35,735 nt of DNA. It comes from an uncultured Corynebacterium sp. (lineage in GTDB: Bacteria > Actinomycetota > Actinomycetes > Mycobacteriales > Mycobacteriaceae). Each line of letters begins with the position of its first letter. Positions within the stretch are counted from its first letter, which is position 1. Below, piece after piece: positions 23,519 to 30,495 of the stretch. Where the stretch lies: contig CAMIPB010000024.1 of the NCBI GenBank assembly GCA_946223355.1, positions 1 to 35,735 of the forward strand, read 5' to 3'. The translations under genes were made by a program, and so were the position numbers. The notes beneath the pieces are model-generated. The model saw only the letters and a list, made by a program, of their open reading frames with translations. It made no database searches and had not been told where the DNA came from.

Positions 23519-25078
23519 TTACTTTTCGTCCTTGCGACGCAGCGAGCTGTAGCGTCGGCTGGTGCTCTGGCCAGGGCCACGTGGGTGGAGGTCGGTTTGC
23601 GGAGCTGCAGGGAACGAGGACGTCGGCAGGTGCTTGGCCTTGCGCTCGTCTGCGATAGCGCGGATGCGTCCTCGCCATGCGTACCACATGCCCATGAAGA
23701 TTGGGACGAGTCCGAGGGTTGCCAATAGAGCGTAGGAACCGATTGGGTAATCGAAGCCCATGAGCACGATAACGAGACCGATGAACACGAGTGTTGCCCA
23801 GTCGCCGATAGTGCCAAATGGCGAGCGGTAGCCCGGGCGAGTGTAGTTTCCTTGTTTGGAAAGCTGCACAAATTTCAAGTGCGCCAATGCGATGGCTGCC
23901 CAGGATGCAAGCGTGCCCAGGGCTGCTAGGTTCAGCACGATTTCGAAGGCCATTTCTGGAACTACGAAGTTCAAGAACACGCCCGCCAAGCCGACAATAG
24001 CTGCCATGACGATGCCGCCATAAGGTACGCCAGACTTGGACATGCGTGCACCAAACTTAGGGCCGGAGCCGGCAATGGACATGTTGTACATGATTCGGCC
24101 AGTGGAGTAGAGGCCTGCGTTCAGGGAGGAAATTGCTGCGGTAATCACGACTAGCTGGAAGATAGGTGCGGCGGCAGCGACACCGAGTGATTCGAAGAAG
24201 GTCACGAATGGGGAGACCTCTGCGACGTACTCCGTGTATGGCAGGACCAGGGTGAGCAGCAGTACAGAGCCGAAGTAGAACACGAGGATGCGGAACAGAA
24301 CGTTGTTCACAGCCTTTGGGATGTGCTTTTCGACGTCCGCTGTCTCACCGGAGGTGGTGCCCACCAGCTCGATGCCAGCGTAGGCGAAGACGACACCCTG
24401 GATAACGATCACAGCAGGCAAGAGGCCGTTCGGCAGCCAGCCGCCGGTGGTCTCGATGAGGGTGAAGCCAGTTTCGGCGCCGGTCGGGTGACCCATAACT
24501 ACCACGACTATGGCTACAACCATAAAGATGATGAGCGCGATGATCTTGATGAGAGAGAACCAAAATTCAAGTTCACCGAAGATCTTCACCGAGAGCATGT
24601 TAAATACCAAAATGATGAGAACGACGCCCAGGGCTAGCAGCCACTGTGGGACGCTGTCCAGCCAGGTAGTGTACCTGCTAAACCACTTGATGTAGATAGC
24701 CACTGCTGTAGCGTCAGCGACCAGGGTCATCGCCCAGTTGCCCCAGTACAGCCAGCCAGTGACAAAGGCTGCTTTTTCGCCATAGAACTCACGCGCGTAG
24801 GACACGAATGATCCTGAGGAAGGGCGGTAAACGATGAGTTCGCCTAGGGAGCGGAGGATGATGTATCCAAAGAAACCACAGATGAGGTAGAGCACGGCGA
24901 GGAATGGTCCTGCAGTTTGGAGGCGGGAGCCAGTTCCTAGGAGAAGTCCGGTGCCGATGGCAGAACCGATAGCGATCATCTGAAGCTGTCGGTTGCCCAT
25001 GCCTTTCTGAAGACCGTGGTCTTCAGAGGCGTAGACATTACGTTCCGACTCGTGCGGAACGGTGGACGGTTCCGTCAT
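23519..25078 (-). CDS. Amino acid permease (APC superfamily, AAT family)
   Basis: A 519-residue transporter with 12 predicted spans. It opens with LQKGMGNRQLQMIAIGSAIG and TGLLLGTGSRLQTAGP, the substrate-binding G-S-A-I-G-T-G loop of span 1, followed by SLGELIVYRPSSGSFVSYAR and GWLYWGNWAMTLVADATAV in span 3. The C-terminal 50 residues are hydrophilic and basic. Related permeases carry asparagine, GABA, proline, lysine or aromatic amino acids; pairing with ocd makes ornithine or proline plausible, but the substrate cannot be read from the sequence. Only a weak AAGAAAG ribosome-binding site is visible. Palindromes lie directly upstream and suggest regulated expression. Confidence 0.9.
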   Translation of the reverse strand: MTEPSTVPHESERNVYASEDHGLQKGMGNRQLQMIAIGSAIGTGLLLGTGSRLQTAGPFLAVLYLICGFFGYIILRSLGELIVYRPSSGSFVSYAREFYGEKAAFVTGWLYWGNWAMTLVADATAVAIYIKWFSRYTTWLDSVPQWLLALGVVLIILVFNMLSVKIFGELEFWFSLIKIIALIIFMVVAIVVVVMGHPTGAETGFTLIETTGGWLPNGLLPAVIVIQGVVFAYAGIELVGTTSGETADVEKHIPKAVNNVLFRILVFYFGSVLLLTLVLPYTEYVAEVSPFVTFFESLGVAAAAPIFQLVVITAAISSLNAGLYSTGRIMYNMSIAGSGPKFGARMSKSGVPYGGIVMAAIVGLAGVFLNFVVPEMAFEIVLNLAALGTLASWAAIALAHLKFVQLSKQGNYTRPGYRSPFGTIGDWATLVFIGLVIVLMGFDYPIGSYALLATLGLVPIFMGMWYAWRGRIRAIADERKAKHLPTSSFPAAPQTDLHPRGPGQSTSRRYSSLRRKDEK

Positions 25079-25106
25079 AGTAAATACTTTCTTGTAGGTT
25101 TACATT

Positions 25107-25119
25107 ACATTCTGAATGT
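25107..25119. promoter_or_regulatory. Palindrome overlapping a TTGACA box upstream of the permease
   Basis: ACATTC-T-GAATGT, perfect 6-bp arms, overlaps TTGACA (minus strand, 25122-25117), a likely -35 box; no clear -10 box is seen at normal spacing. It starts 29 bp before the permease ATG. Confidence 0.45.
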
Positions 25120-25167
25120 CAAGAGATTGGAATCACAGAGTTTCCAGAGAAAACAGTAGCAGCTACC

Positions 25168-25188
25168 CGCGTGTTAATGTGACACGCG
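25168..25188. promoter_or_regulatory. Operator-like inverted repeat upstream of the permease
   Basis: CGCGTGT-TAATGTG-ACACGCG, perfect 7-bp arms. It lies about 90 bp before the permease start, an upstream position suited to an activator or repressor dimer. Confidence 0.45.
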
Positions 25189-25245
25189 TTACCTAAAGGG
25201 ATGTATTTCTTGCCGTAGCCAGGGGGTTCGATGCATCAAAGGCGG

Positions 25246-25271
25246 AAAAATTACCCCCGTATGGACGGGGG
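25246..25271 (-). terminator. Rho-independent terminator of tyrA
   Basis: On the minus strand CCCCCGT-CCAT-ACGGGGG is followed by TAATTTTT. It lies about 45 bp after the tyrA stop codon. A further short dyad TATGCA-TGGCC-TGCATA lies at 25281-25297. Confidence 0.8.
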
Positions 25272-25315
25272 AGGAAATGATATGCATGGCCTGCATAAAT
25301 CAACAGTTGTGGGGT

Positions 25316-26344
25316 TTAGAAAATCTCGATTCGTCCCCCCAGTGACTCTGCCTGGCGCAATTGGGTAACCCAGCGCGGCGCTCCCATCTGCAACCGAATC
25401 ACAGGACGGGAAGAAATTTTCACCGGAGACACTGATTCTTTCCGTGCGCCAGATCGTGCTTCCAAACGTGTGCGGGCGCGGTAGCCGGCGTCGGTAAGCT
25501 CGGAAACATCAGGGGAATCGGAGGCAAGTCTCGCGCGGGCGTCTACAAGCAAAGAAAGTGCTTCGTCCAGTGCCTCCACCAACGCTGGCGCATTAGGCTC
25601 CAGCATTTGACGCACAAGTGACGGGTCAGTGCCAGCTACACGCGTGGCATCTTTGAACGAACCCGCGGACAGCGACTGCGACAAAATGCCACCATGATCT
25701 CCCACAACCGCCAAGACCTCTGCCATCACATGCGGCAAATGAGAAATTCGTGCCACTGCTGCATCGTGGGCCTCTACACGAACCGGAACAACTTCCGCAC
25801 CCGTCAACTTGGCCATGCGGGTCACAGCTGTAAACACGTCCATCCAAGACTTAGGTATGCGCTCGCCACGCTCATCAAGCTCCTGGGCGTAGTCAAAGGT
25901 AATGGCCCAAGCCGTGCGGTGGAACAGGTCACGGCGAGAGTTTTCCCAGCCAGACTCCGACGTCCCCGCCATGGGGTGGCCACCCACATAGCGTGCTTCG
26001 AGGCCGCGTTCGCGCACCATGTGCAAGACATGTGTTTTTACGGAAACTACATCCGTAATGCCACATGTGGGGGCTAGTTCGGCAACACGATCTAAGATGC
26101 TGCCCACTGCGTGCATCGGAACCGCAACTACAATCAGTGCCCCACGGGCCTCAGCCTTGCGCAGAACAGCATCGAGATCATCAGAGACATCGTAGCCCTG
26201 CTTCACTGCGGCACGTGCTGCAGAAGTAGAGCGGTTAAAGCCAAAGACGTCCTGGCCGCGCGCCTCTAAATCGCGCAGGATGGAACCTCCAATGAGACCG
26301 AGACCAACAATGCAAACCGGGCGTTCAATATCGTGCATACTCAC
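25316..26344 (-). CDS. tyrA: Prephenate/arogenate dehydrogenase TyrA
   Basis: Oxidative decarboxylation step of tyrosine synthesis. The 342-residue product has the NAD(P) motif VCIVGLGLIGGSILRDLEAR with VFGFNRSTSA as the second strand, IVVAVPMHAVGSIL, GITDVVSVKTHVL, YVGGHPMAGTSESGWENSRR (the catalytic His and substrate loop), HDAAVARISHLPHVMAEVLA and FKDATRVAGTDPSLVRQML. Corynebacterial TyrA is about this length and may prefer arogenate; the sequence alone does not decide. No ACT domain is obvious. Start GTG 26344 or ATG 26338 (MHDIERP). Only 39 bp separate it from the divergent gene at 26384, so both promoters must overlap. Confidence 0.93.
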   Translation of the reverse strand: MSMHDIERPVCIVGLGLIGGSILRDLEARGQDVFGFNRSTSAARAAVKQGYDVSDDLDAVLRKAEARGALIVVAVPMHAVGSILDRVAELAPTCGITDVVSVKTHVLHMVRERGLEARYVGGHPMAGTSESGWENSRRDLFHRTAWAITFDYAQELDERGERIPKSWMDVFTAVTRMAKLTGAEVVPVRVEAHDAAVARISHLPHVMAEVLAVVGDHGGILSQSLSAGSFKDATRVAGTDPSLVRQMLEPNAPALVEALDEALSLLVDARARLASDSPDVSELTDAGYRARTRLEARSGARKESVSPVKISSRPVIRLQMGAPRWVTQLRQAESLGGRIEIF

Positions 26345-26369
26345 AGTGACAATTTTGGCACATTCCGAC

Positions 26370-26375
26370 TAGCAT
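26370..26375 (+). promoter_or_regulatory. -10 box, probable leaderless promoter of the tadA operon
   Basis: TAGCAT lies 8 bp before the ATG at 26384. In a 39-bp divergent spacer with tyrA there is no room for a normal leader. Confidence 0.4.
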
Positions 26376-26383
26376 CACCTATT

Positions 26384-26893
26384 ATGAGCCTGGATAATTT
26401 TTCCGAAGAGGATGTCAACACGTTCGCTGTCACAGTCACAGCAGTTGACGGTGCATGGGACGTCCGTGAATTCGACGATCGTTTCACTTCGCTGGCCACT
26501 TCCATCAAAAAGGTGCGCAGCCTTCGCGCAGAATCCGCTGCGTTTGCTTTTCTATGCGTAGACGATGACTACTTCGTTATTGTTCGCCCCGTTCCCGGCA
26601 ATGTCCGCTTGTTTCTATCTGATGCCACGATGGCCGTCGATGATGATTTCGCGGCTGAAATTCTAGAACGCTCCGGAATCGACATCCCGGACATCGACCC
26701 GGATGACCTTGATGATGTTGATGGCTACGCCGACGGTGACTTTGAGATTCTCGCTGACCTGGGCATTTCCGGCGAGGTTCTTGGCGTAATTGCTGACAAC
26801 CAGGAGGATTGGCCTTCGGACATGTTACTGCGGATCGCCGGTGAACTCGGTTTTGGTGATGAGCTCGAAGATATCGTCAACGGCGAGAACTAA
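26384..26893 (+). CDS. tRNA adenosine deaminase-associated protein
   Basis: A 169-residue acidic protein of the actinobacterial family found directly upstream of tadA and named for that position. Sequence: FAVTVTAVDGAWDVREFDDR, LRAESAAFAFLCVDDDYFVI, VRPVPGNVRLFLSDATMAVD, then a very Asp-rich middle (DIPDIDPDDLDDVDGYADGD) and a helical end (DWPSDMLLRIAGELGFGDEL). The biochemical role is not established; it might assist TadA. The ATG at 26384 is chosen over 26333 because the family starts near FSEEDVNTF and a leaderless-type -10 box precedes it. Its stop is 20 bp before tadA, so the two are probably cotranscribed. Confidence 0.85.
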   Translation: MSLDNFSEEDVNTFAVTVTAVDGAWDVREFDDRFTSLATSIKKVRSLRAESAAFAFLCVDDDYFVIVRPVPGNVRLFLSDATMAVDDDFAAEILERSGIDIPDIDPDDLDDVDGYADGDFEILADLGISGEVLGVIADNQEDWPSDMLLRIAGELGFGDELEDIVNGEN

Positions 26894-26913
26894 TCGAAGA
26901 TTAACTCTGGAAC

Positions 26914-27399
26914 ATGAGCACCGAGCATCTTCCCCTTCCGGAGGGACTTGCCCACGCGCAGGAGCGCATGCGCCGGGCAATCGACGTCGCAAAGCAAACG
27001 CCTGCAGGTGACATCCCAGTGGGCGCTGTGATCTTTGCTCCCGACGGCCGCGAGCTCGCGACGGGCGTGAACCGTCGCGAAGCAGAACAAGACCCCACAG
27101 CACACGCGGAGGTGGTTGCCATCCGCAACGCAGTCAAAGTCTTCGGCGACGGCTGGCGCCTGACCGACTGTGAGCTTGTGGTCACCCTCGAGCCATGCAC
27201 AATGTGCGCCGGAGCCATTTTGGGTGCTCGCCTAGGCTCTGTGGTCTTTGGTGCATACGAGCCTAAAACCGGCGCCTGCGGTTCGCTCATTGATGCGCTT
27301 CGTGCCCCCGGCTCGCTCCATATTCCGGAGGTGCGTGGTGGAGTTCTTGAATCGGAAACGGCTGAGTTACTTAGTCAGTTCTTTCACAGCTTGCGTTAA
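26914..27399 (+). CDS. tadA: tRNA-specific adenosine deaminase TadA
   Basis: Converts adenosine 34 to inosine in tRNA-Arg(ACG), needed to read CGU, CGC and CGA. The 161-residue cytidine/adenosine deaminase fold shows GDIPVGAVIFAPDGRELATG, the zinc/catalytic motif TAHAEVVAIRNA (His ligand and Glu acid), and EPCTMCAGAILGARLGSVVF with the two Cys ligands. EPKTGACGSLIDALR follows, as in bacterial TadA. All key residues are present. Its substrate tRNA is encoded at 21902-21974. It follows the deaminase-associated gene by 20 bp. Confidence 0.94.
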   Translation: MSTEHLPLPEGLAHAQERMRRAIDVAKQTPAGDIPVGAVIFAPDGRELATGVNRREAEQDPTAHAEVVAIRNAVKVFGDGWRLTDCELVVTLEPCTMCAGAILGARLGSVVFGAYEPKTGACGSLIDALRAPGSLHIPEVRGGVLESETAELLSQFFHSLR

Positions 27400-27487
27400 G
27401 AAATGGTCTCTAGGATGGGCCTTGTCGGCGTGAGTGAAGATTTCTCGCTGACACTGCAGATTGTTAATGACTAATTAGGAGGACATA

Positions 27488-27691
27488 ATGGCTGATCTTG
27501 AAAACAAGAAGGATGACCTTTTGGGCAAGGCAAAAGAGGGCATCGGCAACGTTACTAATAACAAGGACCTTGAAAACGAAGGCAAGGCAGACCAGGTAAA
27601 GTCCGATGCCAAGGACAAGCTGAATGCCGTTGGTGATGCCATCGAAGACAAGTCCAACGAGGTATTTGGCGGACTCAACGACAACAAGTAA
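27488..27691 (+). CDS. CsbD-family stress protein
   Basis: A 67-residue, highly charged, Cys-free protein with the CsbD-like repeat: KKDDLLGKAKEGIGNVTNNK, then DLENEGKADQVKSDAKDKLN and AVGDAIEDKSNEVFGGL. CsbD in Bacillus is controlled by the general stress sigma factor; the molecular function is unknown. AGGAGG lies 6-7 nt before the ATG, one of the best ribosome-binding sites in the window, which suggests high expression. It stands alone between tadA and tRNA-Ser(CGA). A stress-sigma promoter could not be confirmed by eye. Confidence 0.93.
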   Translation: MADLENKKDDLLGKAKEGIGNVTNNKDLENEGKADQVKSDAKDKLNAVGDAIEDKSNEVFGGLNDNK

Positions 27692-27699
27692 GCATTGAT

Positions 27700-27729
27700 T
27701 TGGCTCTAGCGCCACGCTTCCCGTAATCT
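27700..27729 (+). promoter_or_regulatory. Promoter of tRNA-Ser(CGA)
   Basis: TTGGCT and TAATCT are separated by 18 bp. The -10 box ends 9 bp before the mature tRNA. Confidence 0.5.
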
Positions 27730-27738
27730 GATCGGCGA

Positions 27739-27829
27739 GGTGGCGTGTCCGAGCGGCCGAAGGTGAACGCCTCGAAAGCGTTTGTTGGGTAACCCCCAAC
27801 CGAGGGTTCAAATCCCTCCGCCACCGCCA
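27739..27829 (+). tRNA. tRNA-Ser(CGA)
   Basis: A 91-nt class II tRNA with CCA encoded. GGTGGCG pairs with CGCCACC, the anticodon stem AACGC/GCGTT encloses CTCGAAA (anticodon CGA), the variable arm is long (TTGGGT/ACCCCCAA type), and the T-loop is TTCAAAT. Confidence 0.97.
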
Positions 27830-27835
27830 AATTTT

Positions 27836-27877
27836 AATCCCGTGACCTGGGTAAATGTCCAGGTCGCGGGATTTTTT
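27836..27877 (+). terminator. Rho-independent terminator of tRNA-Ser(CGA)
   Basis: AATCCCGTGACCTGG pairs with CCAGGTCGCGGGATT, with one G-U pair, and is followed by TTTTT. Confidence 0.9.
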
Positions 27878-27957
27878 CGTTTGATTTAAGCCCGCGCGCC
27901 TGGGCATTCAACTTCGGTGCGCTTCAACAATCTTCCGCACTACTCAGTCCCCCCGGA

Positions 27958-28026
27958 CTGTGCATTTTGGGGCGTTAAGGGAAACGTCGGGTGTGTTTGT
28001 GTGCCTTGCTGCCCTGGTTTGCACAA
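27958..28026 (-). repeat. 69-bp inverted-end element, copy 4
   Basis: On the plus strand it runs from CTGTGCATTTTGGGGCG to GCCCTGGTTTGCACAA. Its first base differs from the TTGTGCA consensus. Its interior is related to copies 5-7 but is the most diverged of the four. It lies at the left edge of a repeat array. Confidence 0.85.
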
Positions 28027-28167
28027 TCGGTGCGGGTGTGTGCGGGCGTGAGAGTGAGTGTCGTGCAGACGGGTGTGTGCGTGATGCGCGGGGCGGTAGG
28101 GGGCGTCGTCAAGTTTTGTGATGTGCGAGTGTTCAGGTGTGGGTTGGGTGCTTGTCGACGGTCGCGA

Positions 28168-28236
28168 TTGTGCATTTTGGGGCGTTAAGGGAACCGTCGC
28201 ACATGTTTGTGTGGCTTGTTGCCCGAGTTTGCACAA
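28168..28236 (-). repeat. 69-bp inverted-end element, copy 5
   Basis: It runs from TTGTGCATTTTGGGGCG to GCCCGAGTTTGCACAA. The copy is nearly identical to copy 6 and shares flanks with it: GGGTGCTTGTCGACGG on the left and TCGGTGCGGGTGTGTGCGG on the right. Confidence 0.9.
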
Positions 28237-28321
28237 TCGGTGCGGGTGTGTGCGGGCGTGAGAGTGCGTGCCGCGCAGGCGGGGATCAGGTGCTGGGCTG
28301 GGTGCTTGTCGACGGTCGCGA

Positions 28322-28390
28322 TTGTGCATTTTGGGGCGTTAAGGGAAATGTCGCACATGTTTGTGTGGCTTGTTGCCCGAGTTTGCACAA
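28322..28390 (-). repeat. 69-bp inverted-end element, copy 6
   Basis: Differs from copy 5 at only a couple of interior positions (GGGAAATGTCGC against GGGAACCGTCGC). Distance between the two starts is 154 bp. Confidence 0.9.
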
Positions 28391-28572
28391 TCGGTGCGGG
28401 TGTGTGCGGGCGTGAGAGTGCGTGCCGCGCAGGCGGGGATCAGGTGCTGGGTTGGGTGCTGTGCGCGTATTGCGCAGGGGCGGGCGGACCTGTGGAAGTG
28501 TGGGCGTGGGCGTGTGGGCGTGTGGGTGTGGGCGTGTGCGGGTGTAGGCCGGGTGCTTGTCGACGGCCGCGA

Positions 28573-28641
28573 TTGTGCATTTTGGGGCGTTAGGGGAAAT
28601 GTCGCACATGTTTGTGTGGCTTGCTGCCCGGGTTTGCACAA
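28573..28641 (-). repeat. 69-bp inverted-end element, copy 7
   Basis: It runs from TTGTGCATTTTGGGGCG to GCCCGGGTTTGCACAA. It keeps the left flank (GCTTGTCGACGGCCGCGA) of copies 5 and 6 but only the first bases of the right flank. Confidence 0.9.
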
Positions 28642-28714
28642 TCGGTGCGGTCGTAGGGGCGTAGGGCGTAGGGGCGGTGGGAGCGTAGGGCGTAGGCCGA
28701 TGCGGTCGTAGGCC

Positions 28715-30121
28715 CTACATTGCCGAAGCGATGAGATACGCGATTGGTGTGCCGATGATGATGGACAGCAGTACGCGGAGGAACCAGACGATGACGACGT
28801 CGCGAGGCTTGATCGGGATGTTGGTGGCCACGATGTCTGGGACAGGGGAGGAAAGGAAGAAGATCTGGGAGACGGCTACCATGCCGACGAGGATGCGGGT
28901 GACGTCGTTAGCGTTGCCCTCGAGAATTAGCGCCGGGAGGTAGATTTCGGCGAGGCCAGCAGCCATGGCTTCGGAGGCGAGTATCGCGTCGGGAATTTGA
29001 AGCAGCGCCAATAGAGGAAAGAACACTAGGCCGAGCCACTGGAACACTGGTGTGTAGATGGATAACGCCATACCAATAAAACCGATGGACATGATGCCGG
29101 GGAGAACCTGCATAACCATGAACACGGCGTCGCGGGTGTTTATCCACATAACACGAGGAAGAGAAGGAACCCGGGCAAGTGTATTCTGCGCCTCGGACCA
29201 TGCGGTGCGGAATCGGTCCCGGGTAACTACTTGCGCAGGCTGTGGAGTTGCGCCAGGGAAATAGTCATTCTCATAGTTCTTGATAGGCCACAGCCGCACG
29301 ATGATGGCGGTGACTGCAAAGGTTACAAACATAGTCGCGGCGATGTAGAGGCCCCACACAGGCATAAGATCCAGAGTTTGAGCAAGGACCACCATGAAGG
29401 TCATCGAGCACGTGGCAAATCCAGCGGCGACAGTGACTGCCTCGCGAGTGGTGTAGCGGCCGGACTTGTAGAGGCGGTTGGTGAGCAACATGGCGAGGGA
29501 ATCGCTGCCGACGAACGACGTCACGGCGTCAATCGAAGCACGTCCTGGTACGCGAAACAACGGGCGCATAATAGGGCGCATGAGAACGCCGAAGAATTCC
29601 ATCAAGCCGTAGCTGATCAGCAAACCGAGAAAAGGCGCACCAAGCGGGATGAGGAAGGCTAACTTAACCACGAGGTCGTTGAACAGGAAAGGACCGAGGT
29701 CCTCGCGGAAGATAAATGAAGGGCCAAATCCGAAGATGAGGGCTAACGCAAGCGCGCAAGCAAAGACGTTGAGTGCGGCAAAGACCATGCGTGTCGCCGA
29801 AGCTCGCCACATCCCAGTAACAAATGGGCGAACAGTGCCAGCGATAATCAGCGCAAGTGCGACGAACGGAGCAGCAGGACCGGCAGCGTCCTTGAGGGCA
29901 GTTGCAGCGTGGTCGAGGAAAATTGAGTTCTTATCTCCCACAGTAAAGGGAATCATGAAAGCAGCGATACCAATTGCGCTGTATGCGAAAAAACGCCAGG
30001 AACCTGGGGCCTTGGATTCTGGGGAAGCCTGTGCTGGCGACGTTTGTGCTGGAGATGCCTGCGCTGGGGAAGCCTGCGTTTGGGAAGCCTGCTTCAGGGA
30101 AGTCCGAGTGGAGGTGCTCAT
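28715..30121 (-). CDS. YjiH-family nucleoside-recognition (Gate) domain membrane protein
   Basis: A 468-residue membrane protein. After a 35-residue hydrophilic Ala/Ser/Pro/Gln-rich N-terminus built of five-residue repeats (QASPA, encoded at 30022-30108) come about 10 hydrophobic spans, including FFAYSAIGIAAFMIPFTVGD, GAPFLGLLISYGLMEFFGVL, RASIDAVTSFVGSDSLAMLL (Gate domain), YTTREAVTVAAGFATCSMTF and PDIVATNIPIKPRDVVIVWF. This layout is that of YjiH-type proteins, whose substrate is not established. A histidine-rich leader peptide and a terminator lie upstream, suggesting that expression responds to histidine and that the protein may move histidine or a related compound; that is inference. AAAGGA lies 10 nt before the ATG. 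It is convergent with tRNA-Ser(CGA) across the repeat array. Confidence 0.87.
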   Translation of the reverse strand: MSTSTRTSLKQASQTQASPAQASPAQTSPAQASPESKAPGSWRFFAYSAIGIAAFMIPFTVGDKNSIFLDHAATALKDAAGPAAPFVALALIIAGTVRPFVTGMWRASATRMVFAALNVFACALALALIFGFGPSFIFREDLGPFLFNDLVVKLAFLIPLGAPFLGLLISYGLMEFFGVLMRPIMRPLFRVPGRASIDAVTSFVGSDSLAMLLTNRLYKSGRYTTREAVTVAAGFATCSMTFMVVLAQTLDLMPVWGLYIAATMFVTFAVTAIIVRLWPIKNYENDYFPGATPQPAQVVTRDRFRTAWSEAQNTLARVPSLPRVMWINTRDAVFMVMQVLPGIMSIGFIGMALSIYTPVFQWLGLVFFPLLALLQIPDAILASEAMAAGLAEIYLPALILEGNANDVTRILVGMVAVSQIFFLSSPVPDIVATNIPIKPRDVVIVWFLRVLLSIIIGTPIAYLIASAM

Positions 30122-30143
30122 GGTTGAAAAGTCCTTTGAAAAT

Positions 30144-30185
30144 GAAAAACGCCCTCCCGCCGTTCTTTACGGCGGAGAGGGCGTT
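30144..30185 (-). terminator. Attenuator-type terminator between leader peptide and YjiH gene
   Basis: On the minus strand AACGCCCTCTCCGCCGT pairs with ACGGCGGGAGGGCGTT (one bulged base), loop AAAGA, followed by TTTTC. It lies 32 nt after the leader-peptide stop and about 25 nt before the YjiH start, where it can only act as an attenuator. Its 5' arm can also pair with a leader segment (GGCGG and GUUGC in the leader against CCGCC and GCAAC in the terminator), giving an alternative structure. Confidence 0.8.
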
Positions 30186-30217
30186 GCTTTTAAGTGCTTG
30201 AAAGCGCGTGAAGTGTT

Positions 30218-30301
30218 TTAGCTCAAGGCACGATGATGATGCAACGGGCTACCGCCGGTTGCATGATGATGCTTGAATGAGTTGAACATCGAGTTAGTCA
30301 T
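30218..30301 (-). CDS. Histidine-rich leader peptide (27 aa) upstream of YjiH gene
   Basis: A short frame encoding 27 residues: MTNSMFNSFKHHHATGG followed by SPLHHHRALS. Six of 27 residues are His, in two runs of three consecutive codons (30263-30271 and 30233-30241). GAAGG lies 5 nt before the ATG. A strong terminator begins 32 nt after the stop codon and the YjiH-family gene follows it. This is the arrangement of amino-acid attenuators such as hisL. A hairpin (GCAAC...GTTGC, with inner GGC/GCC) falls exactly between the two His runs, so ribosome position would change the RNA fold. A longer in-frame start (30442) exists but would read through the promoter region and lacks a comparable ribosome-binding site. 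Confidence 0.78.
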   Translation of the reverse strand: MTNSMFNSFKHHHATGGSPLHHHRALS

Positions 30302-30495
30302 CGTTGCCTTCACCTCTTTCGTATCTTTCAAATCAAAGTATGGGACTTGGTTGACAACAGAGACTAGCTTGCGCCGACTGCGCCGTCTACCCAAATGAAA
30401 AATTTGCATTCTGCCGTAACTTATTTTGGGGGTAACACTCAACGCTCATGGTGTCCTACACTGAAAGGATATTTATTGGTCGCAGAATTACTCTG

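Larger units (their letters stand above)
27902..28714. repeat. Non-coding repeat array between tRNA-Ser(CGA) and the YjiH gene
   Basis: About 800 bp, GT-rich on the plus strand, containing four 69-bp elements with starts spaced 210, 154 and 251 bp apart. The spacers share blocks: GTGCGGGTGTGTGCGGGCGT after the elements and GGGTGCTTGTCGACGG before them. Between copies 6 and 7 a GTGGGCGTGT-type microsatellite (about 28496-28548) is added. Several long open frames cross the array on both strands, but they follow the repeats, have very biased composition and lack start signals, so no gene is called. Confidence 0.85.

Noticed and set aside
27958..28641. CRISPR array
   Set aside because: Unit spacing (210, 154, 251 bp) and the 69-bp repeat length do not fit, spacers are themselves repeated, and no cas genes are present.
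27940..28711. Long open frames on both strands of the 28-kb array
   Set aside because: They are produced by GT-rich repeats free of stop codons, overlap each other in several frames and lack ribosome-binding sites.
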